Of a DNA stretch of 64,000 nucleotides, positions 8,491 to 18,342 are shown piece after piece. The DNA is from Bacteroidota bacterium (GTDB lineage: Bacteria; Bacteroidota; Bacteroidia; Bacteroidales; UBA12077): the NCBI GenBank assembly GCA_020444275.1, contig JAHLLG010000001.1, forward strand, positions 833,773 to 897,772, read 5' to 3'. The notes beneath the pieces were generated by a model, which saw only the letters and a list, made by a program, of their open reading frames with translations, had not been told where the DNA came from and did no database searches. The number at the start of each line of letters is the position of its first letter. Positions within the stretch are counted from its first letter, which is position 1. A program made the position numbers and the translations under genes.

Positions 8491-11400
8491 ATACAGGAAT
8501 CGAAATTTCTACTCTTGTACCGCTTGCCAGGTTAAACTCATCGTATAAATCTGTAGTTTCAACACTGTAGCCTTTTCTTGGTTGTGTTTGGTTTAATAAC
8601 GCAAGCCTTTCTGTGGTAATAAACGTACCTTTAGATTGATGTTTGGTTTTATTTTTATTTAGCTCTCGCGATTTTTTTCGACCTATTCCGTTATCCTCTA
8701 TGATACACTTTAAAATATTATCTTCAGAAAGTTTAAATTCAAGTTTAATAATTCCTCCTGATTCTTTAAAGGCAAATCCGTGTTTAATTGAATTTTCAAT
8801 GTAAGGTTGTAATATCATGGATGGAATTAGTATTTTCGTATGCTCAAGTTCAGATGGGACATTAACTAGTAACTCAAATTTTTTATCAAAACGCATTTGC
8901 TCCAGCTTGATATAATATTTTAAGTAGTTTAGCTCATCGTCTAACGAAATTCGTTTTTTAGATACGTTATCTAGTGTAAGCCTAATGAGTTTTGCAAAAT
9001 CAGATAAATAATTTAAGGCAGCATCGATATCGTTATCGAGCATATAGTTTTGAATTGAATTAATTGCATTGAAAATAAAGTGCGGATTCATTTGAGATCG
9101 CAATGCTTTTAGTTCAAACTCAGTAATTCTTTCGGCAATTTCTGCGCGCAAACGCTCTTTTTTCTGAACAGAACGTGTTCTGAGTATTACGAACATTCGA
9201 ATTAATAATGCTAGCAATAACAAGCCAACCAGAATTGCCCACCATCTTAACCAGATTGGTTTTTCAATATTAAAATTTATAGCCAACTCTTGTGTCGATG
9301 AACTATTATTAGCATCGGTTAGCCTTATGCGAAAAATATATTTACCTGGTTTTAAATTCTGGAAAATAGCTTTTCCTTCATTCATATTATTTACCCACTG
9401 ATTATGGAATCCTTCCAGTTTGTAGCTAAACTCTGTATCATCAGGATTTAGAAATTTGATGATATCAAAATGAATGGTAATTGAATTTTTGTAATAGGGC
9501 AGGTTTATACCAGATGCAGGAATATTGGTCCATGCTGCTTTCTGATCTTCGGATAAAGCATATGGTTCATCGTTTATCAAAATCGATTTGATAAAAAAGT
9601 TATAGTGTTTGGGATCTCTGGTTTTTAAATCAGACTGCTTTATTTTAATCAAATTTTTAGTCGACCCAATCCATAAACAGTTTTGATTCTGGATGGTTGA
9701 AACATTTCCGGAATAGTCAGTAAATCCCTGCGATTTTTTGAGACTTTTAATGGAAAGTTCACCTCTTTCATAAAGATCTTTTAAATCTATAATATGCAAT
9801 CCTGTATTTGTTCCTGCAATTAATTGGTTGTTCTGGTTAACCTCTAAATATCGAATATTGGTTCCCAGCTGTTTTTTATTTAGGTTAATAGTATGGTGCA
9901 ATTGAATGGAATTATTATTTAAACCAACAATATAAAGGAAACCATCGTTGCCAGCAGTAATTACATTTTTTTGCTGATCAATTACGAGGTCGTTAAATGA
10001 CGGAGTGCTTATGGCATGCTCTGTATTTGTTGAATAGAACGATGTGCCATCGTAAACAAATAGGCCATGATCGGAACTTGCAAACCAAATCTGATTGTTG
10101 GTAGATTCAATTGCAGTAACATTTATTGGACTTTGATCTTCGTAGTAATCAAAATACTGATAATCTGAAGAGTGTTCAATATCCGGATAGATAAAAAGTT
10201 CAGACCAGCTGGCACCATACAAGGTGTTTTTTTTATCGAAGTAGAATTTCCTAAACTGGTTTCCTTCCAAGTCAAAATAACTTATTTTTTCAGTTTCTTT
10301 ATAGATCTTAAATATTCCAACGTTACTGCCAATCCATATATTTCCCAATGTATCCTCAGTTATACTGTTAAATTCAGATAATTTTTTGTTGATGAGAACG
10401 TCGTATTTTAAAGGTTTATATAAGCTCTTATCTGCCAATATGCCGCCATTTTTTTGATAAGGGTTGGAGTATGTGTATTTTCCGGAAGCAATTAGCTCTT
10501 CGTATTTTTTATATGATCCTTCAGCATCGTTGAGATATTTGTATTTATTCTTAATCTTATTTTTTGCAAACAACTCAAATTCTCGATTAAATAATTCAAA
10601 AGGAAATGCCTTAAATGTTTCGTCCGTTCTTTTTTTAAGAACATTATTCTTTGTGACAATCCACAAATTCTCAGTTTTGTCAGTACTTAGGTCTTTAAAG
10701 TTAAGCTCATTCAGGTTGAAGAAATCTTTTTGATAATATGCAAAATTTGTAAGTGGATATAGATACATTCCGCGATCTTTTGTTCCTATCCATAACAAGT
10801 TCTCTTTCGAATCGAATTCGAGCGATAAAATATTAGATGATTCAATTCCAATATTTTCAATTGAACTGATCAAACCGGTGCTATCGTACTTAAATAACCC
10901 ACCGGGTTGATTATAGCCTCTGTCCTGGCAAGCAATCCAAATATTGTGGTTGTTGTCTTCCTTGTAGTCCTTTATTTCGCCTAAACCTTTCTTTACACTA
11001 TGAGATGGGTTTCTTATGCTTAATAAATCAAAACCCTGGAAATTAATCAGGGTGTCTCCAAAAGAGGAAATAAAGGCTGAATTGGAGTATTTTTTATTTA
11101 GATTATGATTAGCAGGTATTCTAAGTAAACTCTTTGTTTCGGGAATATACTTGTATAAGTTATCTTCGTTGGTAAAAATAAAAATCTGATTATTGTTTTC
11201 CAGTACTGAGGTTACCTGAAGTTTGCCATTAACATTATTAAGTTCGTTATGAAAAGAGATAAAATCATTATCCTGATAAACAGTTAAGCCATCTGCTGTT
11301 CCAATAAGTACAATATCATATTTTTTTGAGTAATGTACAACGCGCACTTCATTTGATATTAATCCCGTTTGGGTGTTAAATGATTTAATTTCGTTTCCAT

Positions 11401-11710
11401 CGAAAACCGATAAACCACCATCGTTACAACCTATCCAGATATATCCCTTACTACATTCAGTGATCGACCAAATTTTATTACCTGCCAACCCATCTTGTGA
11501 ACTGTAGTTTGTAAAATTCTTACCATCGAACTTAGTCAAACCGGCTTCGGTTCCAATCCATAAGAATCCTCTACTGTCTTGAAATATTTCACGAATACAG
11601 TTATCGGGTAACCCTGAATTGATATCATAATTTCGGGAATAATAGTTTTGCCCTGTTACATTAGCTGTGGCAAATAAAAAGCATATAAATATTGAAATTG
11701 CTTTATTCAT
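8489..11710 (-). CDS. Beta-propeller/Y_Y_Y sensor histidine kinase of the LytS class
   Basis: 1073 residues. Signal peptide (1-20), then a long two-component-regulator propeller region with repeats such as GLPDNCIREIFQDSRGFLWIGTEAGLTKFDG and GNIWIGSNVGIF, a Y_Y_Y Ig-like domain (about 715-795, ending GKYIFRIRLTDANN), one membrane helix (WAILVGLLLLALLIRMFVIL, about 805-825), a coiled linker and a His_kinase (PF06580) domain with phospho-acceptor H877 in MNPHFIFNAINS, N-box YIENSIKHGF (970-979) and G-box EDNGIGR (1002-1008). Unlike Bacteroides hybrid systems it has no fused receiver or DNA-binding domain; the LytTR regulator is encoded immediately upstream in the operon (17 bp gap). The sensed ligand binds outside the cytoplasmic membrane; its identity is unknown, though such sensors often respond to glycans. 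Confidence 0.92.
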   Translation of the reverse strand: MNKAISIFICFLFATANVTGQNYYSRNYDINSGLPDNCIREIFQDSRGFLWIGTEAGLTKFDGKNFTNYSSQDGLAGNKIWSITECSKGYIWIGCNDGGLSVFDGNEIKSFNTQTGLISNEVRVVHYSKKYDIVLIGTADGLTVYQDNDFISFHNELNNVNGKLQVTSVLENNNQIFIFTNEDNLYKYIPETKSLLRIPANHNLNKKYSNSAFISSFGDTLINFQGFDLLSIRNPSHSVKKGLGEIKDYKEDNNHNIWIACQDRGYNQPGGLFKYDSTGLISSIENIGIESSNILSLEFDSKENLLWIGTKDRGMYLYPLTNFAYYQKDFFNLNELNFKDLSTDKTENLWIVTKNNVLKKRTDETFKAFPFELFNREFELFAKNKIKNKYKYLNDAEGSYKKYEELIASGKYTYSNPYQKNGGILADKSLYKPLKYDVLINKKLSEFNSITEDTLGNIWIGSNVGIFKIYKETEKISYFDLEGNQFRKFYFDKKNTLYGASWSELFIYPDIEHSSDYQYFDYYEDQSPINVTAIESTNNQIWFASSDHGLFVYDGTSFYSTNTEHAISTPSFNDLVIDQQKNVITAGNDGFLYIVGLNNNSIQLHHTINLNKKQLGTNIRYLEVNQNNQLIAGTNTGLHIIDLKDLYERGELSIKSLKKSQGFTDYSGNVSTIQNQNCLWIGSTKNLIKIKQSDLKTRDPKHYNFFIKSILINDEPYALSEDQKAAWTNIPASGINLPYYKNSITIHFDIIKFLNPDDTEFSYKLEGFHNQWVNNMNEGKAIFQNLKPGKYIFRIRLTDANNSSSTQELAINFNIEKPIWLRWWAILVGLLLLALLIRMFVILRTRSVQKKERLRAEIAERITEFELKALRSQMNPHFIFNAINSIQNYMLDNDIDAALNYLSDFAKLIRLTLDNVSKKRISLDDELNYLKYYIKLEQMRFDKKFELLVNVPSELEHTKILIPSMILQPYIENSIKHGFAFKESGGIIKLEFKLSEDNILKCIIEDNGIGRKKSRELNKNKTKHQSKGTFITTERLALLNQTQPRKGYSVETTDLYDEFNLASGTRVEISIPV

Positions 11711-11727
11711 TTTGGATAGTATAGACT

Positions 11728-12480
11728 TTAACGTTTGGTTAATGCCTTTAAAAATTCATCGTTTCTTCGGGTGGCAACATCTAGTTCAACGCCATTTTCA
11801 AGAATTATTTTATAACCATCTGTTTTAGTATACGATTTGATATAATTCATATTTACCAAATATGATTTATGAATTCTGAAAAATAACTCTTCAGGCAAAA
11901 GCTCCTCTATATTTTTTAGGGTGCGGGCAACCAGTATCGCTTCATTTCTATTGGTAAATATTTTGCAATAGTTTTCTTCAGCCTGGCAATACACTATGTT
12001 GTTAACTTTTTCAAGTTGAAAACCATCAAGTGTTGGCAAAGCTATTTTATTAAAGTTACCTGAATCGCTATTGATATTACTTAAAAAAGCTTCTATTTGA
12101 TTGGCATTTGACGAGTTGTTTTGTTTCTTTTCCAACCGTACTAATACATCTTTTAAATCAATATAATTAATTGGTTTTAACAGATAATCTAATGCAGCAA
12201 ATTTAATGGCATCAATGGCATATTGCTTATAGGCCGTTGTAAATATTACTTCAAAATCGTAAATATCGAAATAGTCGAATAATTTAAATCCATTTTCTTC
12301 AGGCATTTCAATATCCAAAAAAACTAAATCAGGCCTTAATTTATTAATGGCGAATACACCTTCTTTAACCGAATCGGCTAATTGTAATATTCTTATTTTG
12401 CTGCTAAAGTAACGTTCTATAATTTTTGCCAGCGCTTCCCGAGCGTTTTTTTCATCATCAATAATAATGCACGTTTTCAT
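11728..12480 (-). CDS. LytTR-family response regulator
   Basis: 250 residues: receiver domain 1-120 with acidic residues DDE (8-10), phospho-acceptor D56 (LVFLDIEMP), conserved T (TTAYKQYA) and K (YLLKPI); LytTR DNA-binding domain about 145-248 (FRIHKSYLVNMNYIKSYTKTDG). LytTR domains bind short direct repeats through beta-strand contacts. First gene of a two-gene operon with the propeller sensor kinase; this pairing is the known partner arrangement for LytS-type kinases. Target genes are not evident; the SBP/GlcNAc-kinase pair directly upstream is a natural candidate but is separated by about 90 bp. Confidence 0.92.
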   Translation of the reverse strand: MKTCIIIDDEKNAREALAKIIERYFSSKIRILQLADSVKEGVFAINKLRPDLVFLDIEMPEENGFKLFDYFDIYDFEVIFTTAYKQYAIDAIKFAALDYLLKPINYIDLKDVLVRLEKKQNNSSNANQIEAFLSNINSDSGNFNKIALPTLDGFQLEKVNNIVYCQAEENYCKIFTNRNEAILVARTLKNIEELLPEELFFRIHKSYLVNMNYIKSYTKTDGYKIILENGVELDVATRRNDEFLKALTKR

Positions 12481-12569
12481 TCAATTCCAATCTTAAGTTT
12501 TCGTTTACTAAATTAAAGATAGTTGATAAATAAAAGATATCAAAACATTAAATAAAATGATTCTAAAAC

Positions 12570-13415
12570 TTATTTGTGGCCTATATGATAACTGGCAAGT
12601 TTCTGTATGGGTTCTTTTTCTACCTGCTCAACATGTGTAGCGTATGTTGTTGCAACCTCATTTAGCATATCTTTAAAATAAAAGGCAACAGATCCAACGG
12701 CGCTAATAGTATAGTTTTTATAGTTTTTATACTGCGTAATGTGTTTGTTAAAAAGTTCAGTAAATGATTTGTTGATGATTTTTTGTATTGATTTTTCAGA
12801 GCGTTGTTCGTATAAAAATTCAGCAAATGAAGCTAAAAACCGGTTTGGATGATCCTCCTTGTACACTTTTTGCATGATCTGATCTTTGGTTAAATCATAT
12901 TTCATTAAAAAAGAATCTATTAAGGTTTGGGGTAAATTGTTATACAGTAATTCTGTAATGAAAAGCTTGCCTAAGTGATCGCCTCCGCCTTCATCTCCTA
13001 AAATAAAGCCGAGAGAAGGAATGTTTTCTATAACTTCTTTACCATTATAAATACACGTATTAGCACCTGTACCTAGAATAATAGCGAGACCTGGTTTGTT
13101 CATGAACAATGCTCTGGCAGCTCCCAATAAATCATGATTTACTTCAATCTCTGCATTTTTAAATGTCATTGTTAAACCTTTTCGAATTAATTCCTGCATC
13201 TGATGTGATGAACATCCCGCTCCATAAAAGAAAATCGAGACTACATTTTCAGTATTTAAATTTTGAGGTAATTCCGATGTTAAATCTGAATGTAGTTTTT
13301 CTGATGTGGTAAAATATGGATTAAAACCACGAGTCGTAAATGAAGATTTTATTTCATTATCTTTTATAATTACCCAATCACTATTGGTTGATCCACTATC
13401 GGCTATTAATATCAT
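12570..13415 (-). CDS. N-acetylglucosamine kinase-like protein (BadF/BadG/BcrA/BcrD ATPase fold)
   Basis: 281 residues with the actin-like ATPase pattern: phosphate-1 loop LIADSGSTNSDW (3-14), sugar-side GFNPYF, adenosine-side IILGTGANTCIYNG and the glycine-rich LGDEGGGDHLG. This is the pattern of GlcNAc/muramic-type sugar kinases (ROK-independent, BadF-type) common in Bacteroidota. Predicted reaction: ATP-dependent 6-phosphorylation of GlcNAc or a related amino sugar in the cytoplasm. Its start overlaps the last 4 bp of the solute-binding lipoprotein gene, so the two are translationally coupled; this suggests the imported or recycled ligand contains an amino sugar. Substrate not proven. Confidence 0.82.
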   Translation of the reverse strand: MILIADSGSTNSDWVIIKDNEIKSSFTTRGFNPYFTTSEKLHSDLTSELPQNLNTENVVSIFFYGAGCSSHQMQELIRKGLTMTFKNAEIEVNHDLLGAARALFMNKPGLAIILGTGANTCIYNGKEVIENIPSLGFILGDEGGGDHLGKLFITELLYNNLPQTLIDSFLMKYDLTKDQIMQKVYKEDHPNRFLASFAEFLYEQRSEKSIQKIINKSFTELFNKHITQYKNYKNYTISAVGSVAFYFKDMLNEVATTYATHVEQVEKEPIQKLASYHIGHK

Positions 13416-15037
13416 GGGTTAGCTTTTTTCACGTTTTTTAAGTTTAATAGATTCATTGGATTACCTTCAAAACCTGAGATACTGTTCTTAACAAACCGAA
13501 CTACTTCATCGTAATATAAAGGTACTACAACGGCATCTTCAATAATGATTTGATTCATTGTATTGTATATTTTTACTCTTTCGTTTTCATTGGTTACGTT
13601 CATTGCTTTTTCGTACAATTTATCAAACTCAGGGTTAAAATAATGTGTATAATTCGGGCCTCCCGGGCTATGATTTTTACTATAAAAAAGAGCTAAATAG
13701 TTTTCGGCGTCAGGATAATCAGCAATCCATGATCCCCGGAAGAATTCTAATTTGGAGTTTGCCACCATATCTCTAAAAGTAGCTCCGGTATTAACATCAA
13801 TTTGAATATCAATACCAAATTGAGATAATTCTTGCTGTATGTATTCGCATAAATCAAGGTATTCAGCTGTGGTTGTTAAATTAATAGGAGGTAATCCTTC
13901 TCCATTTGGATACCCGGCTTCAATTAAGAGTTTTCTCGTTTTATCAGGATTGTATTCGAAACCATTGAATTTTTCGTTATAACCTGGCAATCCTTTGGGT
14001 ATAAATCCTTGCAATGCAGGTTTACCTATACTATTTCTTAGATATTTCATCATTTTTACCCGATCGAAACCATAATTAATGGCTTGTCGGATTTTCTTCT
14101 TTAAAACAGGAGAAGTATTATCTTTAATTTTGGCAGTATCTAATAAAAAACCAAGATATTCAGTATTCAAATAGGGCTGATTAACCATATAAAACTGATC
14201 GTTATACTTTGGATTTAGGCGGCCGTTTTTGGTTAATAGTTCATCCTTGTTTGCCGGATTTAGCCCTTTAATAAAATCCAGGTTGCCTTTTAAAAATTCA
14301 AGAAACTCCGATTGTAGATCATTAATAAAGGTAATTGAAACAGCATCCAGATAGGGAAGTTGGTTTCCTAAACTGTCTTTTTCAAAATAGTTGGGATTTT
14401 TTACCAGAACCAGTTTTTCGCCTTCTTTCCATAGTTTAAATTGGAATGGTCCTGTTCCAATCGGATTGTTCCTGAAATCATTACCATAAAACTCAACAAT
14501 TTCCATTGGTAATACCGAACAGTATTGCATGCTTAACAATCCAAGAAATGCGGGGAACGGATTTTTTAGCTGAATCTGCAACGTGCTATCATTGATTGCT
14601 TTTATTCCGTTTTCTTCAACATTGTTAAAAATCCATGCTCCGGGTGATGCAGTTTTCGGGTCGATGATTCGATTAAGACTAAATTCAAAATCATGTGCGG
14701 TTACTGTTCTGCCTTTTCCGTTTGGAAAGATTTTATGATCGTGAAAACAGACATCATCTCTTACGGTAAACGTGTATAAGGTGCCATTTTCGGATATTTT
14801 CCAGTTTTTTGCAATACATGGCTTTATGTTCAAATGATTATCCATCTGAACTAAACCATTGTATAACTGGTTTGCCGGCCAAATTAATACCTGGCTTTTG
14901 GCAAATGCAGGGTCGAGTGTTGCAATTCCCTTCGACTCGTTGTAACGAAAAACGGTTTTGTCCGAATGATCTTTACTTTCCTGACATGAGGAAAGAAATA
15001 TAAGCAATGAAAATATAATGAGGTATATTCTTTGCAT
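13412..15037 (-). CDS. Family-5 solute-binding lipoprotein (OppA/DppA-like)
   Basis: 541 residues, the usual size for SBP_bac_5. Lipoprotein signal with lipobox LSSC (Cys18). Family signatures: near-N-terminal ATLDPAFAKSQVLIWPANQLYNGLV, the conserved ENGTLYTFTVRDDVCFHDH, VTAHDFEFSLNRIIDP, NPIGTGPFQFKLW, RQAINYGFDRVKMM and the C-terminal ADYPDAENYLALFYSKN. Such proteins bind oligopeptides, and some bind murein peptides or oligosaccharides. No Opp/Dpp permease or ATPase is encoded alongside; instead the downstream gene overlaps by 4 bp and encodes an amino-sugar kinase. That context points to muropeptide or chitooligosaccharide handling (inference). Confidence 0.87.
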   Translation of the reverse strand: MQRIYLIIFSLLIFLSSCQESKDHSDKTVFRYNESKGIATLDPAFAKSQVLIWPANQLYNGLVQMDNHLNIKPCIAKNWKISENGTLYTFTVRDDVCFHDHKIFPNGKGRTVTAHDFEFSLNRIIDPKTASPGAWIFNNVEENGIKAINDSTLQIQLKNPFPAFLGLLSMQYCSVLPMEIVEFYGNDFRNNPIGTGPFQFKLWKEGEKLVLVKNPNYFEKDSLGNQLPYLDAVSITFINDLQSEFLEFLKGNLDFIKGLNPANKDELLTKNGRLNPKYNDQFYMVNQPYLNTEYLGFLLDTAKIKDNTSPVLKKKIRQAINYGFDRVKMMKYLRNSIGKPALQGFIPKGLPGYNEKFNGFEYNPDKTRKLLIEAGYPNGEGLPPINLTTTAEYLDLCEYIQQELSQFGIDIQIDVNTGATFRDMVANSKLEFFRGSWIADYPDAENYLALFYSKNHSPGGPNYTHYFNPEFDKLYEKAMNVTNENERVKIYNTMNQIIIEDAVVVPLYYDEVVRFVKNSISGFEGNPMNLLNLKNVKKANP

Positions 15038-15638
15038 TTGTTAGGTTTTACACAAAAATAGATAAAATATCATCAGAGAATGATTATACTATAAAGAATT
15101 CGATAAACGAATTTTGAATGTAAATTAAAAAAGCCAGAAACCTGTTGTTTCTGACTTTCTTAATACCCTAAAAATTAAACCTAAAATTTAAATGAAAAAA
15201 CTGTTTTTACACAACTTTACTTGCTAGTGCTTAGTAAATTAAGCGTAATAATGTTTTCTATAAAGTGAAACGTTTTATTGTAAAAATTGTTTCAGAAAAA
15301 AGTTGTTTTTTTCATAAAAAATGTTAAACAAATTCTGCGCCTTTTATTTGATCAATGTTTCAGGAAACGCAAAAAACAGAAAATTTTTTCTGCTTTTTTT
15401 GAACTAAGATCAATCCATAGAACGTGGTAAACAATCTTAAAATAAAAGAATGAAATAATGACTTAAAAAAAGCTAATTAAGATTAAGGGCTAAAGCCCGT
15501 TTAGATTAACAAAAAAAAACCCAGCCTTATGGCTGGGGTTAATAAAATAAAAAATAAATAAGGCAAACAAACTTTTGAAAGGACTTTAGTCCTGATAATA
15601 GTTTTAGATAAAATGAACTAAATAAAGCTCTTACTTTC
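15038..15638. other. Intergenic stretch of about 600 bp with hairpins and a truncated SusC-like leader
   Basis: Holds a hairpin at 15130-15158 (CAGAAAC 15135-15141 with GTTTCTG 15147-15153), then a run CCCTAAAAATTAAACC (15166-15181) and a mini-ORF at 15192-15227 (ATG to TAG, product starting MKKLF). This hairpin/AAACCTAAAATTTAAATG/MKKL layout is what I associate with 5' regions of SusC-type genes, but no such gene follows. Further right: GGGCT/AGCCC palindrome at 15487-15498 and the terminator at 15511-15539. The rest is low-complexity AT-rich sequence without genes I can support. Confidence 0.45.
15511..15539 (-). terminator. Rho-independent terminator of the TonB receptor gene
   Basis: On the leftward strand CCCAGCC-ATAA-GGCTGGG is followed by nine T. 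It lies about 100 bp past the receptor stop codon, making that gene a single-gene transcription unit. Confidence 0.85.
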
Positions 15639-18080
15639 TTAGAATTTTAATGTTATTCCACCCAGAAAATTAATTCCGGCCTGAGGATAGAAACCATCCA
15701 TTAAATATTCTTCGCCACCGAGTATATACCTGTAAACCCAGGCATTCGATTCATATTCATGATTAAAAATATTGTTAACCAAAAGATTAATACCTATTTC
15801 TTTAATCGTTTCGGTTTTAATTTTATAGGTCAGTTTCAAGTCATTTACAAAATAAGGATCAATCGATCGTTCAGTACTACTTGTATTGTCGATATACTGT
15901 TTGCCAACATATTTAGAAATAAATTCTACTTTAAAACCTTTAAATGCTTTATAAGAAATGTTTCCATTAGCAATTATATTAGGTGAGAAAGACAAGTCGG
16001 TTTCTCCTAAGTTATTTTCATATTGAACTCCTGTGTCCCAATTATCAACATATTCTGTAAAATCCTGAATTTTGTTTCTGCTAAACGTAGCATTAGCATT
16101 GATATCTAATTTTTTTGTTAACTGAGCACCACCATTTATCTCTAGTCCTAATCGGTAGCTTTGATCCACATTGGTCATTATAGCCGAGCCAACATCATTA
16201 ATTTCACCTGTTAAAACTAACTGATCTTGATAGTACATATAATAAATGTTAGAACTTAAATACATTTTCGTTGCTGAAAATTCGTAACCCAATTCCAGGT
16301 TATATAATGTTTCTGCTGATGGTAAAGGTTTACCCGGATCGGCATCGGTATAGTTACTTCTGTTTGGTTCCCGATTAGCAATTCCAAATGTTAAGTAAGA
16401 TGAATGTGCATCGCTGATTTCATAGAATAACCCAAATTTAGGATTAAAGAAATTGAAAATATGATTTTGTGTAATGTTTCTAAGGTCATCATCAATACCA
16501 TCAATTGAGTAATCGATATATCTGTACTGAAGATCAATAAATGTGTTTAACTTATTAAAAAGCAAATAGTTTAATTTTGTGTAGAAGTTAAAATCCATTT
16601 TATTACCATTGTTTTCGTACCATCGGTATCGCATGTCTCCATTGCTAGCATATTCGGCCCAGATAACTTCACCAAAGTGATCGCCAAGATACTGATTCCA
16701 TCCACCTCCAATGGTTAGGTTTATTTCATCTTCTTTGTAATCAATCGAGAAAACTCCACCATAAAAGTGATTATCCAACCATTTCTGCTGAACTAAATCT
16801 GTACTTGAAATCGTTAATCCACCGATTGTAACATCATCCAACTGGTAATCTGCAAAATCTTTATCTTTCTTATATTGCTCATAATAACCACGACCACGCG
16901 TATAGTGCAGGGCTGTATTTAAATGCAGTGCAGGATTAATTTCATATGAATAGAACAACTGATAATGATCTTGTTTATAGTTATCTGTTTCATTATCATA
17001 GGTGTATAAATTATATGTTCTGCTATCAGAGTTTAACATATGGTCATATTCTTCCTGATCGATTAACCAATGATCAAGATATCGTTGCATCCCTTCATAA
17101 TCATCTTCTAACCTTACTTTGGGAACTCCGTTCCATGCCTGATATGTTTTTTCTTTACCAGATATGATATTAGCCTTAAGAATGCTTTTACCGGTATAAT
17201 AAGCTCCTGATAGGTAGATTGATTCCAGATCAGATTCTGCTCTATCGATAAATCCATCTGATGTGATTTTCGAAACACGGCCATCAAACGAAAATTTACC
17301 ATCAATTAGTCCAGTCCCAAAGTTTGCAGAATTTTTGAATGTATTGTATGATCCTGCAAAAGAGTTGATTTCGGCATATGCTTTTTTGCTGAAATTTTTT
17401 GTCTGCAAGTTAAGGGTTGCGCCAAATGCTGCAGCACCATTACTTGAAGTTCCAACACCACGTTGTACCTGAATGTTTTCTACCGACGATAAAAAATCGG
17501 GCATATTTACAAACCATACTCCATGCGATTCCGAGTCGTTTATTGGAACACCATTTACCGTAATGTTTATTCTGTTTAAATCGGTTCCTCTGATTCGAAA
17601 ATAGGTATATCCAATTCCGGTTCCGGCATCAGATGTTGATACCACCGATGGTGTGGCACTTAACAAATATGGTATATCCTGACCAAAGTTATTTTCTTTA
17701 ATCTCTTTGTTTCCAATATTTGTAAAAGAGATGGGATCGTTTTCCTTTGCTCTTGTTGCCGTAACAATTACCTCTTCAGATAATATGCTTGAAGGTTCTA
17801 AAATGAACTCGATATTCTTTAGATTCTCCTTGGATACTTCTTTTTCTTTGGTTTCGTAACCCAAAAAGGATACTTCAATCGTATAATTATCGGGTTTTAT
17901 TCTTGAAAAACTAAACTCCCCTTTGGTATTGGTGGCTGTTCCCTTATATGTTTCTTTTATAAGTACATTCGCACCAATTAGTGGTTCTCCCTGCTCGTTT
18001 TTTACTATTCCTGTAATGGTTTGCGAAAGCACACTCTGTGCAATCACCATGCATAAAATTAAAATTCCTGTCGTTTTCAT
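15639..18080 (-). CDS. TonB-dependent outer-membrane receptor under TPP riboswitch control (predicted thiamine/TPP uptake)
   Basis: 813 residues from the ATG at 18080, which is preceded by a purine-rich AAGCGAAAAA and gives a clean signal peptide (TTGILILCMVIAQSVLSQ); an ATG at 18104 adds 8 polar residues and is less likely. Domains: CarboxypepD_reg-like (about 20-95, GEPLIGANVLI), plug (about 100-230, including IRGTDLNRINITVNGVPIND and VQRGVGTSSNGAAAFGATLNL), then a 22-strand-type barrel ending in an aromatic-rich terminus (FLGGITLKF). Length and lack of a SusD partner set it apart from SusC. The upstream TPP riboswitch predicts that it imports thiamine or its phosphates across the outer membrane, as described for Bacteroides OMP-thi proteins. 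No pnuT or thiamine kinase gene is adjacent. Confidence 0.88.
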   Translation of the reverse strand: MKTTGILILCMVIAQSVLSQTITGIVKNEQGEPLIGANVLIKETYKGTATNTKGEFSFSRIKPDNYTIEVSFLGYETKEKEVSKENLKNIEFILEPSSILSEEVIVTATRAKENDPISFTNIGNKEIKENNFGQDIPYLLSATPSVVSTSDAGTGIGYTYFRIRGTDLNRINITVNGVPINDSESHGVWFVNMPDFLSSVENIQVQRGVGTSSNGAAAFGATLNLQTKNFSKKAYAEINSFAGSYNTFKNSANFGTGLIDGKFSFDGRVSKITSDGFIDRAESDLESIYLSGAYYTGKSILKANIISGKEKTYQAWNGVPKVRLEDDYEGMQRYLDHWLIDQEEYDHMLNSDSRTYNLYTYDNETDNYKQDHYQLFYSYEINPALHLNTALHYTRGRGYYEQYKKDKDFADYQLDDVTIGGLTISSTDLVQQKWLDNHFYGGVFSIDYKEDEINLTIGGGWNQYLGDHFGEVIWAEYASNGDMRYRWYENNGNKMDFNFYTKLNYLLFNKLNTFIDLQYRYIDYSIDGIDDDLRNITQNHIFNFFNPKFGLFYEISDAHSSYLTFGIANREPNRSNYTDADPGKPLPSAETLYNLELGYEFSATKMYLSSNIYYMYYQDQLVLTGEINDVGSAIMTNVDQSYRLGLEINGGAQLTKKLDINANATFSRNKIQDFTEYVDNWDTGVQYENNLGETDLSFSPNIIANGNISYKAFKGFKVEFISKYVGKQYIDNTSSTERSIDPYFVNDLKLTYKIKTETIKEIGINLLVNNIFNHEYESNAWVYRYILGGEEYLMDGFYPQAGINFLGGITLKF

Positions 18081-18257
18081 TTTTTCGCTTTTACTGTTTA
18101 ACATTTTATTGGTTGACAGGAAAATTTGAATTTACAACTAAACTCGAGGCCTCTATTAAAATCATTGTTTTTAATTAAATAATGATTTTAGTTTACTTGC
18201 AATAGCAAACTTAACTATCAACTTTAATGAAAAACAATGGGAAATTTTTTGATTTAC

Positions 18258-18342
18258 TCTTTCTTTTCCCTATCCGGAATTACCCGGACCAGGTTCGAAG
18301 GGTATGATCTCAGCCTGTGTATTTGGCACCCCATTGATGAAG
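18258..18342 (-). promoter_or_regulatory. TPP riboswitch (THI element)
   Basis: On the leftward strand the conserved aptamer blocks occur in order and spacing: GGGGTGCC, GGCTGAGA, ACCC, GAACCTG, GTCCGGGTAATTCCGGA (P4/P5 region) and TAGGGAA. These correspond to the strictly conserved CUGAGA, ACCUG and GAU(AA)-type pyrophosphate pocket of TPP riboswitches. It lies about 180 nt upstream of the receptor ATG at 18080 and directly downstream of a canonical promoter. I do not see a clear intrinsic terminator between aptamer and start codon, so the mode of control (termination or translation) is open. Confidence 0.93.

Noticed and set aside
8489-12480. Hybrid two-component system of the Bacteroides type
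   Set aside because: The propeller kinase ends after its ATPase domain with no fused receiver or AraC domain; the regulator is a separate LytTR protein.
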